Origin: an uncultured Bacteroidales bacterium
Lineage (GTDB): Bacteria; Bacteroidota; Bacteroidia; Bacteroidales; Muribaculaceae
NCBI GenBank assembly: GCA_902792895.1
Contig: CADBBK010000002.1
Span: forward strand, 106,906 to 170,905
DNA: 64,000 bases
Direction: 5' to 3'
Position 1 is the first letter of the stretch. Every line of letters starts with the position of its first letter. Position numbers and translations under genes: made by a program. This document shows positions 8,667-17,991 of the stretch, piece after piece. The notes beneath the pieces are model-generated. The model saw only the letters and a list, made by a program, of their open reading frames with translations, searched no databases and was not told the DNA's origin.

Positions 8667-9161
8667 TCAATCCTGTGCAGATACGTTCTCGAGGATCTGG
8701 CGAACGTCCTTGACGTCGAGACGGCCATAGACGTGCTCACCAATCATGACAACGGGAGCAAGACCACAGGCGCCCACGCAACGCAGGCAGTCGAGGGAGA
8801 ACTTGCCGTCGGGGGTAGTTTCACCTACCTCAATGCCCAAGATGCGCTTGATCTCCTCAAGCAGACGCTCTGAGCCGCGTACGTAGCAAGCGGTACCCAG
8901 GCAGACTGAAATCGGGTGCTTGCCCTTGGGGGTCATGGTGAAGAACGAGTAGAACGTCACCACGCCATAGACCTTGGAAGCAGGCACGCCCAGCTTGCGG
9001 GCGATGATGCGCTGCATCTCCTCGGGCAGATAGCCGTGAAGAGCCTGGCACTCGTGCAGCACGTTGATCAGTTCACCGGGCTTGTTGCCGTGCTTGTCGC
9101 AGATTTCCTCAACCTGTTGAACAACGGTACACGCCAGCTTGATTTCTTCTTTCTTCTTCAT
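8667..9161 (-). CDS. hydC: Bifurcating hydrogenase subunit HydC (NuoE-like [2Fe-2S])
   Basis: A 164-residue NuoE-like protein and the small subunit of the HydABC electron-bifurcating or confurcating [FeFe] hydrogenase. A helical N-terminal domain (1-80) precedes a thioredoxin-like domain carrying one [2Fe-2S] cluster; the ligands are C87, C92, C128 and C132. It passes electrons between the HydB flavin region and HydA. It is the last gene of the operon hydB-hydA-hydC, 26 bases after hydA, and is followed by a strong terminator. Length and ligands are normal. Confidence 0.9.
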   Translation of the reverse strand: MKKKEEIKLACTVVQQVEEICDKHGNKPGELINVLHECQALHGYLPEEMQRIIARKLGVPASKVYGVVTFYSFFTMTPKGKHPISVCLGTACYVRGSERLLEEIKRILGIEVGETTPDGKFSLDCLRCVGACGLAPVVMIGEHVYGRLDVKDVRQILENVSAQD

Positions 9162-9187
9162 ATCGTTATTGATGTTTTGATTCGAAA

Positions 9188-10957
9188 TTAGTGAATGGAT
9201 TTATCAAAGTAATGCGTGTGAAGCAGGTGGTGAGACTTCTCGCCACAGGGCTCGCCCAGGAATTCCTTGTAGAGCTTCTGGATATCGGGGTTCTCGTGAC
9301 TCTTGCGCAGTGCCTTGCCCTCGTCCTCGCGGTAAACGGCAGCGGCACGTGCCTTGAGAATCTCGATGTTGCCATGGTGGTAGGGCTGACCAGCACCGCC
9401 GATGCAACCACCGGGACATGCCATCACCTCAACCACGTGGTAGTTGAGCTTGCCGGCACGCAGGGCATCCATCACCTTGCGGGCATTGCTCAGCGTGTGA
9501 GCTACACAGACCTTCAGCTCAAAGCCGTTGAGGTCGATCGTAGCCTCCTTGATGCCCTCGAAACCGCGCACTTCGTTGAACTCGAGGTGAGGCAGGGTCT
9601 TGCCGGTGTGTACCTCATAGACGGTACGCAATGCAGCCTCCATCACACCGCCAGTGATGCCGAAGATGGCACCAGCACCGGTCGATTCACCGAGGGGCGA
9701 GTCAAAGTCGCTGTCAGGCAGGTTAACAAAGTCGATGTTGGCACGCTTGATCAGGCGACCCAACTCACGGGTTGAGATGCTGTAATCCACGTCGGGATTG
9801 CCATCCACCTTGAACTCGTCACGGCCGGCCTCATACTTCTTGGCCAAGCAGGGCATGATGGAAACAACCACGAGCTTCTCGCGGGGGATACCCATCTTCT
9901 CGGCCCAATAAGTCTTGGCAATAGCACCAAACATCTGGGCGGGCGACTTGGCAGTCGAAGGATAGTCAAGCAGGTCGGGATACTCGTGCTCGTAGAAGTT
10001 CACCCATGCGGGGCAGCACGAAGTCATAATCGGCAGCTTCACGTCCTTATCGCCAGCAAGGAACTTGTTGAGGCGTTGCAGGATCTCGGTGCCTTCCTCC
10101 ATGATGGTAAGGTCGGCAGCGAAGTCGGTGTCAAATGCATAGTCAAAGCCAAGGTCACGCAGAGCGGTAGCCATCTTGCCCGTTACAATCGTACCAGGCT
10201 TCATGCCGAATTCCTCGCCAAGAGCGAAGCGCACTGCGGGAGCGGGCTGAGCCACAACCACCTTGTCGGGATTGGTGAGGTCGTCCATGAGCTGGTTGGT
10301 GTAGTCATGCTCGGTGAGCGCACCGGTAGGACAAACAGCAACACACTGACCGCAATAGGTACAGTTGGTGTCCACAAACATCTTGTCGAAGGTGGGAGCG
10401 ATGGTGGTGTTGAAACCACGGCGGATAGCGCTCAGCACGCCTACCGACTGCACATTGTTGCAGACGCTCTCGCAACGGCGGCAGTAAACGCACTTCTCCA
10501 TGTTGCGCGAGATGGCGGGGGTGAGTTCCTGTTTACGCTCGCTCTGCTCGCCACCATTATAAGGCATCTGACGGATATTGAAACGCATTACCAGGCGCTG
10601 CAATTCGCAATCACTGCACTTGGGGCAGGTCAAGCAATCGTTGGGATGGTCGCTGAGCATGAGCTCGGCAACGGTCTTGCGGGCGCGGATAACGCGGGCG
10701 CTGTTGGTGTGAACCACCATGCCCGGAGTCACGCGGGTAGCGCAGGCAGGAGCCAGATTGCGGCGGCCTTCGATCTCCACAACACAAATGCGGCACGAAG
10801 CGGGCATGTTCTGCACACAGGTGCCCTCCAGATCAATGTGGCACAAGGTGGGGATGCTGATGCCAACGGTCTTGGCGGCATCGAGCAGCATGGTCCCTGC
10901 GGGAACATTTACCTCGTGTTTATCAATCGTCAAAGTGATCATATTCTTTTCTTCCAT
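9188..10957 (-). CDS. hydA: Bifurcating [FeFe] hydrogenase catalytic subunit HydA
   Basis: A 589-residue catalytic subunit. In order: a [2Fe-2S] ferredoxin domain (C39, C55, C58, C72), the His-Cys3 cluster region (H104, C108, C111/C114, C117), two [4Fe-4S] clusters (C156-C166 and C199-C209) and the H-cluster domain from about 230. L1 is TSCCPAW with proton-relay C314 and ligand C315; L2 is MPCLAKKYE with C370; L3 is ACPGGC with C514 and C518. A small-subunit-like tail ends the protein. In HydABC enzymes H2 is made from NADH plus reduced ferredoxin, or the reverse. The ATG lies 14 bases after hydB. The catalytic domain is closely similar to that of the chimeric hydrogenase downstream, so the two are paralogues. 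Confidence 0.93.
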   Translation of the reverse strand: MEEKNMITLTIDKHEVNVPAGTMLLDAAKTVGISIPTLCHIDLEGTCVQNMPASCRICVVEIEGRRNLAPACATRVTPGMVVHTNSARVIRARKTVAELMLSDHPNDCLTCPKCSDCELQRLVMRFNIRQMPYNGGEQSERKQELTPAISRNMEKCVYCRRCESVCNNVQSVGVLSAIRRGFNTTIAPTFDKMFVDTNCTYCGQCVAVCPTGALTEHDYTNQLMDDLTNPDKVVVAQPAPAVRFALGEEFGMKPGTIVTGKMATALRDLGFDYAFDTDFAADLTIMEEGTEILQRLNKFLAGDKDVKLPIMTSCCPAWVNFYEHEYPDLLDYPSTAKSPAQMFGAIAKTYWAEKMGIPREKLVVVSIMPCLAKKYEAGRDEFKVDGNPDVDYSISTRELGRLIKRANIDFVNLPDSDFDSPLGESTGAGAIFGITGGVMEAALRTVYEVHTGKTLPHLEFNEVRGFEGIKEATIDLNGFELKVCVAHTLSNARKVMDALRAGKLNYHVVEVMACPGGCIGGAGQPYHHGNIEILKARAAAVYREDEGKALRKSHENPDIQKLYKEFLGEPCGEKSHHLLHTHYFDKSIH

Positions 10958-10971
10958 GATGCTATCGAAAT

Positions 10972-12879
10972 TTAATAAACCGAGATGGCGTCGAAGCGGC
11001 AGTTAGACTTACACATACCGCAGCGGATGCACTCGAAGGGGTTAATAATGTGAGGTTTACGAACATCGCCCATGATGGCGTTGGCGGGGCACTTGCGGGC
11101 GCAGGCGCCGCAACCCTTACACTTGGAGGCTTCAATGCTGTAGGTTACGAGGGCCTTGCACTGCTTAGCACGGCAGGTGTGCTGTTTCACGTGCTCCACA
11201 TATTCGTCCCAGAAGTTGTTGATAGTCGATAACACAGGATTGGGAGAAGTCTGGCCGAGGCCGCACAGGGCGGTGTCCTTAATGATCTCGCCCAGCTCTT
11301 TGAGGCGGTCAAGGTCTTCCATAGTGCCCTTGCCCTCGGTGATGCGGGTAAGGATCTCCAGCATTCGCTTGTTGCCGATACGGCAGGGCGTGCACTTACC
11401 GCAGCTCTCGTCGCAAGTGAACTCGAGGTAGAACTTAGCCACACTTACCATACAGTCGTCCTCGTCCATGACAATCATACCACCAGAGCCCATCATCGAA
11501 CCCGATGCAGCCAGGTGCTCATAGTCAATGGGAGTGTCGAGGTGCTTCTGCGTCAAGCAGCCACCCGAAGGACCACCGGTCTGGACGGCCTTGAATTCCT
11601 TACCGTTCTTCACGCCACCGCCGATGTCGTAGATGATCTCACGCAGGGTGGTGCCCATGGGAACCTCGATAAGGCCCACATTATTAATCTTACCAGCCAG
11701 AGCGAATACCTTGGTACCCTTGCTCTTCTCGGTACCGATCGAAGCAAACCAATCAGCGCCCTTGGTCAGAATGATGGGCACGTTGGCGAGCGTCTCAACG
11801 TTGTTCACGTTGGTGGGCTTCATGTTGTAACCGGCTTCGGCAGGGAAAGGAGGCTTCAAGGTGGGCTCACCGCGCTTGCCTTCCATCGAGTGGATAAGGG
11901 CGGTTTCCTCACCGCAGACAAATGCACCTGCACCGTAACGGATCTCGATATCAAAGTCGAAGTCCGTACCCAGGATGCTCTTGCCGAGCAGACCATATTC
12001 GCGAGCCTGCTGGATAGCGATCTTCAGGCGGTTAACAGCGAGAGGATACTCGGCGCGGATGTAGATCAGACCCTTGTGGGAGTTGATGCAGTAACCGCAG
12101 ACGGTCATGGCCTCGATGACCGAGTTGGGGTCACCCTCCATGATGGAGCGGTCCATGAATGCACCGGGGTCACCCTCATCAGCATTGCAGACTACATATT
12201 TCTCGTCAGCGTCATAGCCACGGGCAAAGCCCCACTTCATACCGGTGGGGAAGCCAGCGCCACCACGGCCGCGCAGACCCGAAGCCTTGATGATCTCAAT
12301 CACCTCTTCAGGAGTCTGGTTCAGCAGAGCGTTGGCGATACCCTGATAACCGTCGCGGGCGATGTACTCCTCGATGTTCTCGGGGTCAATCAGACCGCAG
12401 TTACGCAGGGCGATACGCATCTGCTTGCGGTAGAAGTCCATGTGCTTGCTGTCGCTTACAGTCTTGTTGGTCTTGGGGTCAACATAGAGCAGACGCTCCA
12501 CGCGGCGACCACCGATGATGTGCTCCTTAATGATTTCGGCAGCATCTTCGGGCTTCACCTGGGTGTAGAAAGTGTTGTCGGGCATCACCTTCACAATGGG
12601 GCCCTTCTCGCAGAAACCGAAGCAACCCGTGGTGATGACATCCACCTTGTCGGCGATACCGTTCTCCTCGAGAGCGGCTTTCAGGTTGTCAACGATTTTG
12701 TGGCTGTAGGATGCCTTACAACCGGTACCACCGCAGCACAGCACCTGCAGATGCTCGGCTCCCGTTGCAAGACCACAACACTGCTCTGACGACTGGTCAG
12801 AACTTTCCTCGCGCAGCGCTAACGCCTGTTGAGCGCGCTTCCTCAAATTGTTGAGGTCGTTAATAGAAAGTATTTTCAC
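10972..12879 (-). CDS. hydB: Bifurcating hydrogenase flavin subunit HydB (NuoF-like)
   Basis: A 635-residue subunit that carries the FMN and NAD(H) site where electrons bifurcate. Residues 44-125 form a thioredoxin-like [2Fe-2S] domain (C49, C54, C86, C90). Residues 155-560 are NuoF-like, with the glycine-rich GLRGRGGAGFPTG (201-213) and the [4Fe-4S] site ESCGKCTPCR (491-500) plus C539. Residues 580-635 form a 2x[4Fe-4S] ferredoxin (C587, C590, C593, C597; C617, C620, C623, C627). The start is GTG at 12879; an in-frame TAA seven codons upstream leaves no ATG option. It is the first gene of hydBAC. Its N- and C-terminal modules are the ones reused in the chimeric hydrogenase. Confidence 0.93.
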   Translation of the reverse strand: MKILSINDLNNLRKRAQQALALREESSDQSSEQCCGLATGAEHLQVLCCGGTGCKASYSHKIVDNLKAALEENGIADKVDVITTGCFGFCEKGPIVKVMPDNTFYTQVKPEDAAEIIKEHIIGGRRVERLLYVDPKTNKTVSDSKHMDFYRKQMRIALRNCGLIDPENIEEYIARDGYQGIANALLNQTPEEVIEIIKASGLRGRGGAGFPTGMKWGFARGYDADEKYVVCNADEGDPGAFMDRSIMEGDPNSVIEAMTVCGYCINSHKGLIYIRAEYPLAVNRLKIAIQQAREYGLLGKSILGTDFDFDIEIRYGAGAFVCGEETALIHSMEGKRGEPTLKPPFPAEAGYNMKPTNVNNVETLANVPIILTKGADWFASIGTEKSKGTKVFALAGKINNVGLIEVPMGTTLREIIYDIGGGVKNGKEFKAVQTGGPSGGCLTQKHLDTPIDYEHLAASGSMMGSGGMIVMDEDDCMVSVAKFYLEFTCDESCGKCTPCRIGNKRMLEILTRITEGKGTMEDLDRLKELGEIIKDTALCGLGQTSPNPVLSTINNFWDEYVEHVKQHTCRAKQCKALVTYSIEASKCKGCGACARKCPANAIMGDVRKPHIINPFECIRCGMCKSNCRFDAISVY

Positions 12880-12939
12880 GTTGTAGAAATGAATTAGTTA
12901 TTAGTTGAGATTATTTGTTTATGTTCGGTTTTCGGGGTG

Positions 12940-12971
12940 TAAAATTACTCCGATTTTTTCAATTACGGAAA
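12940..12971 (-). promoter_or_regulatory. Possible promoter for hydBAC
   Basis: Minus strand TTTC, a 20-base spacer and TAATTTTA: one mismatch to consensus in each element. It would give a leader of about 55 bases before the hydB GTG. It is weaker than the promoter of the second hydrogenase. Confidence 0.35.
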
Positions 12972-13062
12972 TATTTCGACAAATATTTATACAAACAAAG
13001 CAAAATCGGCCTAAAATAGGGGGTAAACCGATGGAAATGCCCTCTATATACCCCTTTGTGAT

Positions 13063-13107
13063 GGGGATAAAAATTGCCGACACCCTGCAAAGCAGGATGC
13101 CGGCAAT
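13063..13107 (-). terminator. Intrinsic terminator after rpsA
   Basis: A 16-base-pair stem (13092-13107 with 13073-13088) with a 3-base loop, followed on the minus strand by TTTTTATCCCC. The two irregular pairs are G-U only on the minus strand. It separates rpsA from hydBAC. Confidence 0.75.
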
Positions 13108-13135
13108 AGCGGGTTGATTTAGATTGGGATACGGT

Positions 13136-14977
13136 TTACTCCTCAGTCTTGGGAGTCTCGTCCTTGCTCTCGTTCTTCTCGAGCTGGGCCTTCAGGGCTG
13201 CCAGGTCGGTAACGTCACCGAGGGTGGTCTTCTCCACCTGAGGTGCTGCGGGAGCGGCATCAGCAGCAGGCTTACTGGCGGCAGACTGACGACGGGCCTT
13301 GCGGGCCTCGTTGCGCTGCTCATCCTCAAAGATGCGGCTGTGCGACAGGATGATGTGCTTGCTGTCCTTGTTGAAGTCGATAACCTTGAACATCAGGGTC
13401 TCACCCTGCTTGGCCTGGGTACCGTCTTCCTTGGTCAGGTGCTTGGGAGTTGCAAAGCCCTCAACGCCGTAGGGATCCAGACGGATCTGGCCGCCACGCT
13501 CGGTGAGCTCGCTGATAGTTCCCTCGTGCACGCTGCCACGGGTGAAGATGGTCTCGTAGGTCTCCCAGGGGTTCTCCTCGAGCTGCTTGTGGCCGAGGCT
13601 CAGGCGACGGTTCTCCTTGTCGATGTCGAGAACGACAACGTCGATGGGAGCATCCACCTTAGTGAACTCGCTCGGGTGCTTGATCTTCTTGGTCCAGGAC
13701 AGGTCGCTGATGTGAATCAGACCCTCTACGCCCTCTTCCATCTCAACAAAGATACCGAAGTTGGTGAAGTTGCGCACCTTGGCGGTGTGCTTCGAGCCAA
13801 CGGGGTACTTTTCCTCGATGGTGTCCCAAGGATCGTTGGTGAGCTGCTTAACGCCAAGCGACATCTTGCGGTCCTCGCGGTCTAGAGCCAGAATAACGGC
13901 CTCGACCTCGTCGCCCACCTTCATGAAGTCCTGGGCGGGACGCAGACGCTGCGACCAGCTCATCTCACTCACGTGAATCAGGCCCTCAACGCCGGGAGCA
14001 ACCTCGACGAATGCGCCGTAGTCGTACATAACGACAACCTTGCCCTTGATGTGGTCACCCACCTTGAGGTCGGGATCCAGAGCATCCCAGGGATGCGGCT
14101 GGAGCTGCTTCAGACCCAAGGCGATGCGGTTCTTCTCCTCATTGAAGTCGAGGATAACCACGTTGAGCTTCTGCTCGGGTTGAACGATGTCGGCGGGGTT
14201 GTTAACGCGGCCCCACGACAGGTCGGTGATGTGAATCAGACCATCCACGCCACCCAGGTCGATGAACACACCGTAGTTGGTGATGTTCTTGACGGTACCC
14301 TCGAGTACCTGACCCTTCTCGAGCTTGGACATGATCTCTTTCTTCTGCTGTTCCAGCTCGGCCTCGATGAGGGCCTTGTGCGAAACAACAACGTTGCGGA
14401 AGTCCTGGTTGATCTTCACGATCTTGAACTCCATGGTCTTGTCAACGTAATCATCGTAGTTGCGGATCGGGCGAACATCAATCTGCGAACCCGGCAGGAA
14501 GGCCTCGATGCCAAATACATCGACGATCATACCACCCTTGGTGCGGGCCTTGATGTAACCCTTGATGACCTCGTTGTTCTCAAGCGCTTCGTTAACGCGA
14601 TCCCAGCTCTTGGCCTGACGAGCCTTGCGGTGCGACAGCACGAGCTGACCCTTCTTGTCCTCACGGTTCTCTACATACACTTCAACAGTGTCACCCACCT
14701 TGAGGTCGGGGTTGTAACGGAATTCGCTAACGGGAATGATGCCATCCGACTTCGCACCGATGTTAACCACTACCTCGCGCTTGTTAATCGAGATCACGGT
14801 ACCTTCGGTCACTTCGTCCTCCTGGAACTTGTTCAGGGAGTTGTCGTAGGTTTTTTCCAGTTCCTCAAAAGATTTGTCTCTTTTGGTCTCGCCTTTCTCA
14901 TAGGCGTCCCAATCAAATGATTCACAAGCAAAAACGCCACTTTTTTCTTTAAAAACCTCATTTTTCATGACTGCCAT
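13136..14977 (-). CDS. rpsA: 30S ribosomal protein S1
   Basis: A 613-residue protein with six S1 (OB-fold RNA-binding) repeats starting near residues 55, 137, 222, 307, 393 and 480. The middle ones carry the usual GVxGLIHxSDLSW-type signature. S1 binds mRNA and helps load it on the 30S subunit, which matters most in organisms like this one that lack strong Shine-Dalgarno sites. The last 60 residues are Ala/Lys/Glu-rich and probably disordered. The start is ATG at 14977, with a second ATG three codons later. The gene has its own strong terminator. Confidence 0.95.
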   Translation of the reverse strand: MAVMKNEVFKEKSGVFACESFDWDAYEKGETKRDKSFEELEKTYDNSLNKFQEDEVTEGTVISINKREVVVNIGAKSDGIIPVSEFRYNPDLKVGDTVEVYVENREDKKGQLVLSHRKARQAKSWDRVNEALENNEVIKGYIKARTKGGMIVDVFGIEAFLPGSQIDVRPIRNYDDYVDKTMEFKIVKINQDFRNVVVSHKALIEAELEQQKKEIMSKLEKGQVLEGTVKNITNYGVFIDLGGVDGLIHITDLSWGRVNNPADIVQPEQKLNVVILDFNEEKNRIALGLKQLQPHPWDALDPDLKVGDHIKGKVVVMYDYGAFVEVAPGVEGLIHVSEMSWSQRLRPAQDFMKVGDEVEAVILALDREDRKMSLGVKQLTNDPWDTIEEKYPVGSKHTAKVRNFTNFGIFVEMEEGVEGLIHISDLSWTKKIKHPSEFTKVDAPIDVVVLDIDKENRRLSLGHKQLEENPWETYETIFTRGSVHEGTISELTERGGQIRLDPYGVEGFATPKHLTKEDGTQAKQGETLMFKVIDFNKDSKHIILSHSRIFEDEQRNEARKARRQSAASKPAADAAPAAPQVEKTTLGDVTDLAALKAQLEKNESKDETPKTEE

Positions 14978-15070
14978 CTATAAGCCCGTTTGACAACTGA
15001 CGCCCGATCTATCCGCAAACCTTGTGTTTTTTCAAGAAAAACAGTCTCGCCTCCCCTTCCCCTATCTTTA

Positions 15071-15108
15071 CCACAACAAAAGACGAGGCACTCACCGAGC
15101 ACCTCGTC
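15071..15108 (-). terminator. Intrinsic terminator after the secreted protein gene at 15141
   Basis: GACGAGG pairs with CCTCGTC (15102-15108 with 15082-15088), followed on the minus strand by TTTTGTTGT. It lies just downstream of the secreted-protein gene. Confidence 0.6.
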
Positions 15109-15140
15109 CTTCATGCAGTTTTGTAGTTCAGTCTAATCGG

Positions 15141-16865
15141 TTACTTCACCATGATCTTGGCAGTCTTGCTGGTGCCGTCAGAGTACTTAACGACCACAAT
15201 GTTAATGCCCTTGGTCAGGCCATTGTGCTGGCGACCCTGCAGGTCAAGATAGGTGGTCTCTACAACCGTTGCATCGGTGCCCATCTCGTTGATGCCGGTA
15301 TCATCGGGGTTATACTCGGGATAGTAAACGATGGGTGAACGCCTCTCTTCTCCACCACCACGATAGATCGTCTGTACGCCAAAGTACTCAAAGTCGCCGG
15401 TGTAGAAGTAGATGTAACGTGAGGTTGAACCACCGCCTACAATGTCATAGTTGGAGTAGCCGTAAGGAATTACGGTCATGTCCTCTTCCAGGTCAGGATA
15501 GTCCTCAACCGAGAACACGAGAGGAGTTTGATCCAGATAGCAGGTGTAGAACAACTTGTCGGGCAGGATGTAGTTGCCGTCAACATCGGTAGTGTAGATG
15601 TTGAATCCTGCATAGCCGTGAGCATAATATTCAGTCTCGGTGTAGGGCAAGAAGTAAGTGAACTCAGGCGATGCAGGAGTAGCGGGCTGCTCGTTGAACA
15701 AGTAGAACGTGGGACGCAGATAAACCTCATGGCTGCTGACATCGGCCTTGCCGGCATTGACGATCAAGCCGAGGTCGGGGTTGTTGAACTTGCAGAGGTC
15801 TGCATCATAATCCAGGATCATCTCTTCGGTCTCGTAGGTGTACAGCGTAGCCCATCCCCACTCATCTACAACCTTCTCGATGGTGCACGGTTTGAGGTAA
15901 GCAAGCGTGCTGTAGGTCTTGTCTACACCCAGGAACTGGTTGGTCTCGATACGGGCCTTGTCGCCTTCGATAGTGGCTTTGATGACTGCGTCAGGAACAA
16001 TCTTGGCAATCTTGGCATAGAAAATGTCGTCAACGACAGCACCTTGGATGACCTCATAGGAGATATTGCTGTCATAGGGATAGTGCGTGAACACAAAGTC
16101 GCTGTATTCGATGCCCTCGGGAGCTGTTTGCGGAACTTCATCAAAGGGATAGAACGTGCAGTCCATGTCACCCTGGCCAGGCCATGAGAGGTAACCGTCG
16201 ACTTCTTCCACACCACCATAGAGCAGATTGGGATCCTGTGAGGTGATGGTGCCGTCTTCCTCGATGTTGAACTTGATCTCGGTAACTTCCTCGTCGGGAA
16301 CATAGACCGTGTAGGTGTACTCGTTACCGCTCCAGTCAACGCCGGTAGCTTCTTCGGCCTTCAATGCATGGAGATAATAGGTGTAGAGTTGGTTGGTACT
16401 GCCGTTGTCATACCAGAGCTGGGCGTTGATTTGGCCCGTTTTCACGGTGATGACATTGCCTTCTACTTCACCTTTGATCCATGTGCCGCCATTGCACATG
16501 TTAGTGATGAAATTCTTGAAATAGTAGTTGCCATCGGTGCCTTTAACAACATAGGTGCCCTTCTCGGAGTACTCAGCAGGTGCGGGACTGCCCCAAACCG
16601 GCAGGTAGTCAATACCTGAGCGCCTCATCAGCTGCAGCTCTCCTTCGGGTTGAACAAACAGACTGGGATCGAGTTCTGTCGGGTTCTCATGCTTGGGGGC
16701 AAGCGTGGACGGTGCATTGGCAAAACGCACATTTTTGTTAATCACTCTCTCCTGTCTGGCATTTACGTAGGCGTTGCCTTTTTCTTCAATCGTTTGATAG
16801 GGTGATTGTGCAAACGCGGTGGTAGCCATCAGGGTTACCAGTAATAATGTAAATCCTTTTTTCAT
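15141..16865 (-). CDS. Secreted protein with C-terminal sorting-like domain, unknown function
   Basis: Not recognised as an enzyme. From the ATG at 16865 it begins MKKGFTLLLVTLMATTAFAQ, a clear signal peptide, and has 574 residues; the frame stays open for 40 codons upstream but lacks signal features there. The body is Tyr/Asp/Thr-rich with beta-strand character. The last 35 residues (TTYLDLQGRQHNGLTKGINI, then VVVKYSDGTSKTAKIMVK) resemble the C-terminal modules common on secreted Bacteroidota proteins, related to type IX sorting domains. That relation is by appearance only. A decayed relative lies just upstream at 17120-17714. The role is unknown, probably extracellular or cell surface. Confidence 0.65.
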   Translation of the reverse strand: MKKGFTLLLVTLMATTAFAQSPYQTIEEKGNAYVNARQERVINKNVRFANAPSTLAPKHENPTELDPSLFVQPEGELQLMRRSGIDYLPVWGSPAPAEYSEKGTYVVKGTDGNYYFKNFITNMCNGGTWIKGEVEGNVITVKTGQINAQLWYDNGSTNQLYTYYLHALKAEEATGVDWSGNEYTYTVYVPDEEVTEIKFNIEEDGTITSQDPNLLYGGVEEVDGYLSWPGQGDMDCTFYPFDEVPQTAPEGIEYSDFVFTHYPYDSNISYEVIQGAVVDDIFYAKIAKIVPDAVIKATIEGDKARIETNQFLGVDKTYSTLAYLKPCTIEKVVDEWGWATLYTYETEEMILDYDADLCKFNNPDLGLIVNAGKADVSSHEVYLRPTFYLFNEQPATPASPEFTYFLPYTETEYYAHGYAGFNIYTTDVDGNYILPDKLFYTCYLDQTPLVFSVEDYPDLEEDMTVIPYGYSNYDIVGGGSTSRYIYFYTGDFEYFGVQTIYRGGGEERRSPIVYYPEYNPDDTGINEMGTDATVVETTYLDLQGRQHNGLTKGINIVVVKYSDGTSKTAKIMVK

Positions 16866-17119
16866 AATAAATGGAATTAATGTTAATAAACGCCTCAAAA
16901 TTAAGGATAATAATTGTAATATGCAAGTGGTGCCAAATATTTTATTCAAGACATTTAAAAAAACAACTATTTTCGGTTGTATCATTTCCCATTAGACGTT
17001 TTTGGTAAATCTTGAGGCCTTGTTGCAGCACCTAGCAAACACCCCTCGGATTACCGAAAATCGCTCGAAAGTTCTTCATCGAACTCCCGGGCGATATAGG
17101 TGATTGTGATTAAAATCGA

Positions 17120-17714
17120 TTACTTAATGATCTTGGCGGCGGTGCGGGTGCCGTCGGTGTAGGTGGTCACCTTGATTGTCATGCCGCTAGGCTGTGCCAT
17201 TTCCTGGCCAGCCATGTTGTAGAAGCGTACATTGGCTATCTGCTTGGTGGCATTGAGCTCGTCAACACCGGTGTCGGGGAAGACTTCAAGGTACACAATG
17301 TCACTGGCATTTCTTTCACCGTTAATCGTGTAGTACACCTGAATACCCACCTGATGGGTGAACAACGGTGCCTCATCATAATATAGATAAACACCATAGG
17401 TCGACATGTTCCAACTGTTGAAGAAGATTGACGAGGGAATCTCGGTAACATCGTCGTTCAACTCGTTGGGGAAGTCGTTGGCATCGAAGGTGTAGATCTG
17501 GTCATCATCGATGAAGATGCTGTAGCTGATGAATTCCTGTTCCAGGATTCTGTCATTGACATCGGTCGTGGGCTTGATCTTGAGTCATGCAGGGACCTGC
17601 AATTTTGTTTTTGTTCAGTTGGTGATGGTCGTTGCTGTTCAGGCGCAACATGCCAGCCTGGGCGCTCATCGCCAAAGCCAGAACGGTTAATAAAAATAAG
17701 GTTAATTTTTTCAT
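17120..17714 (-). pseudogene. Decayed secreted protein: signal peptide and C-terminal domain in different frames
   Basis: On the minus strand an ATG at 17714 opens a signal peptide (MKKLTLFLLTVLALAMSAQA) and about 30 further residues, ending at a stop at 17553-17555. A second frame, open from just after a TGA at 17585-17587, encodes about 154 residues that end in the same kind of C-terminal module (RFYNMAGQEMAQPSGMTIKV, ending RTAAKIIK) as the intact neighbour at 15141-16865. The two halves overlap around 17553-17584 out of frame. The middle of the protein seems to have been lost, with a frameshift at the junction. A sequencing error could produce the shift but not the shortness. Confidence 0.6.
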
Positions 17715-17944
17715 AAAATGTAAGTATTAAAAGTTTATACAATGAATGATTTGGTCAATGTAGTCGATTCAGTATAAGAAAGTTATTTACTATCGCACAA
17801 AAGTATATAATAATTGATTCTGACAAATAAATTGTACATTTTTCGATTGTTCTAATAATGCAAAAGGATGGCGATTGATGGCTGAAATCTTGGCACTGTT
17901 TCCACAAATACCCGCTTACGGGTAACAACAAAGGAAAAAAGCGC

Positions 17945-17952
17945 TACCTTTG
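17945..17952 (+). promoter_or_regulatory. Promoter -7 box for the cyclo-ligase/peptidase operon
   Basis: TACCTTTG, an exact TAnnTTTG match, 40 bases before the ATG at 17992. No clear -33 element is seen. The rest of 17715-17944 shows no gene. Confidence 0.5.
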
Positions 17953-17991
17953 CAACGATAAATCGAACTTAAAACAATAATCTACGCTACA

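Noticed and set aside
11515-12789. 424-codon open frame opposite hydB
   Set aside because: The sense strand encodes a complete HydB with all cluster ligands; the antisense product is low-complexity and unlike any family I know.
17458-17742. 94-codon open frame across the decayed secreted gene
   Set aside because: It uses a third frame relative to the signal peptide and the C-terminal module and has no protein-like composition.
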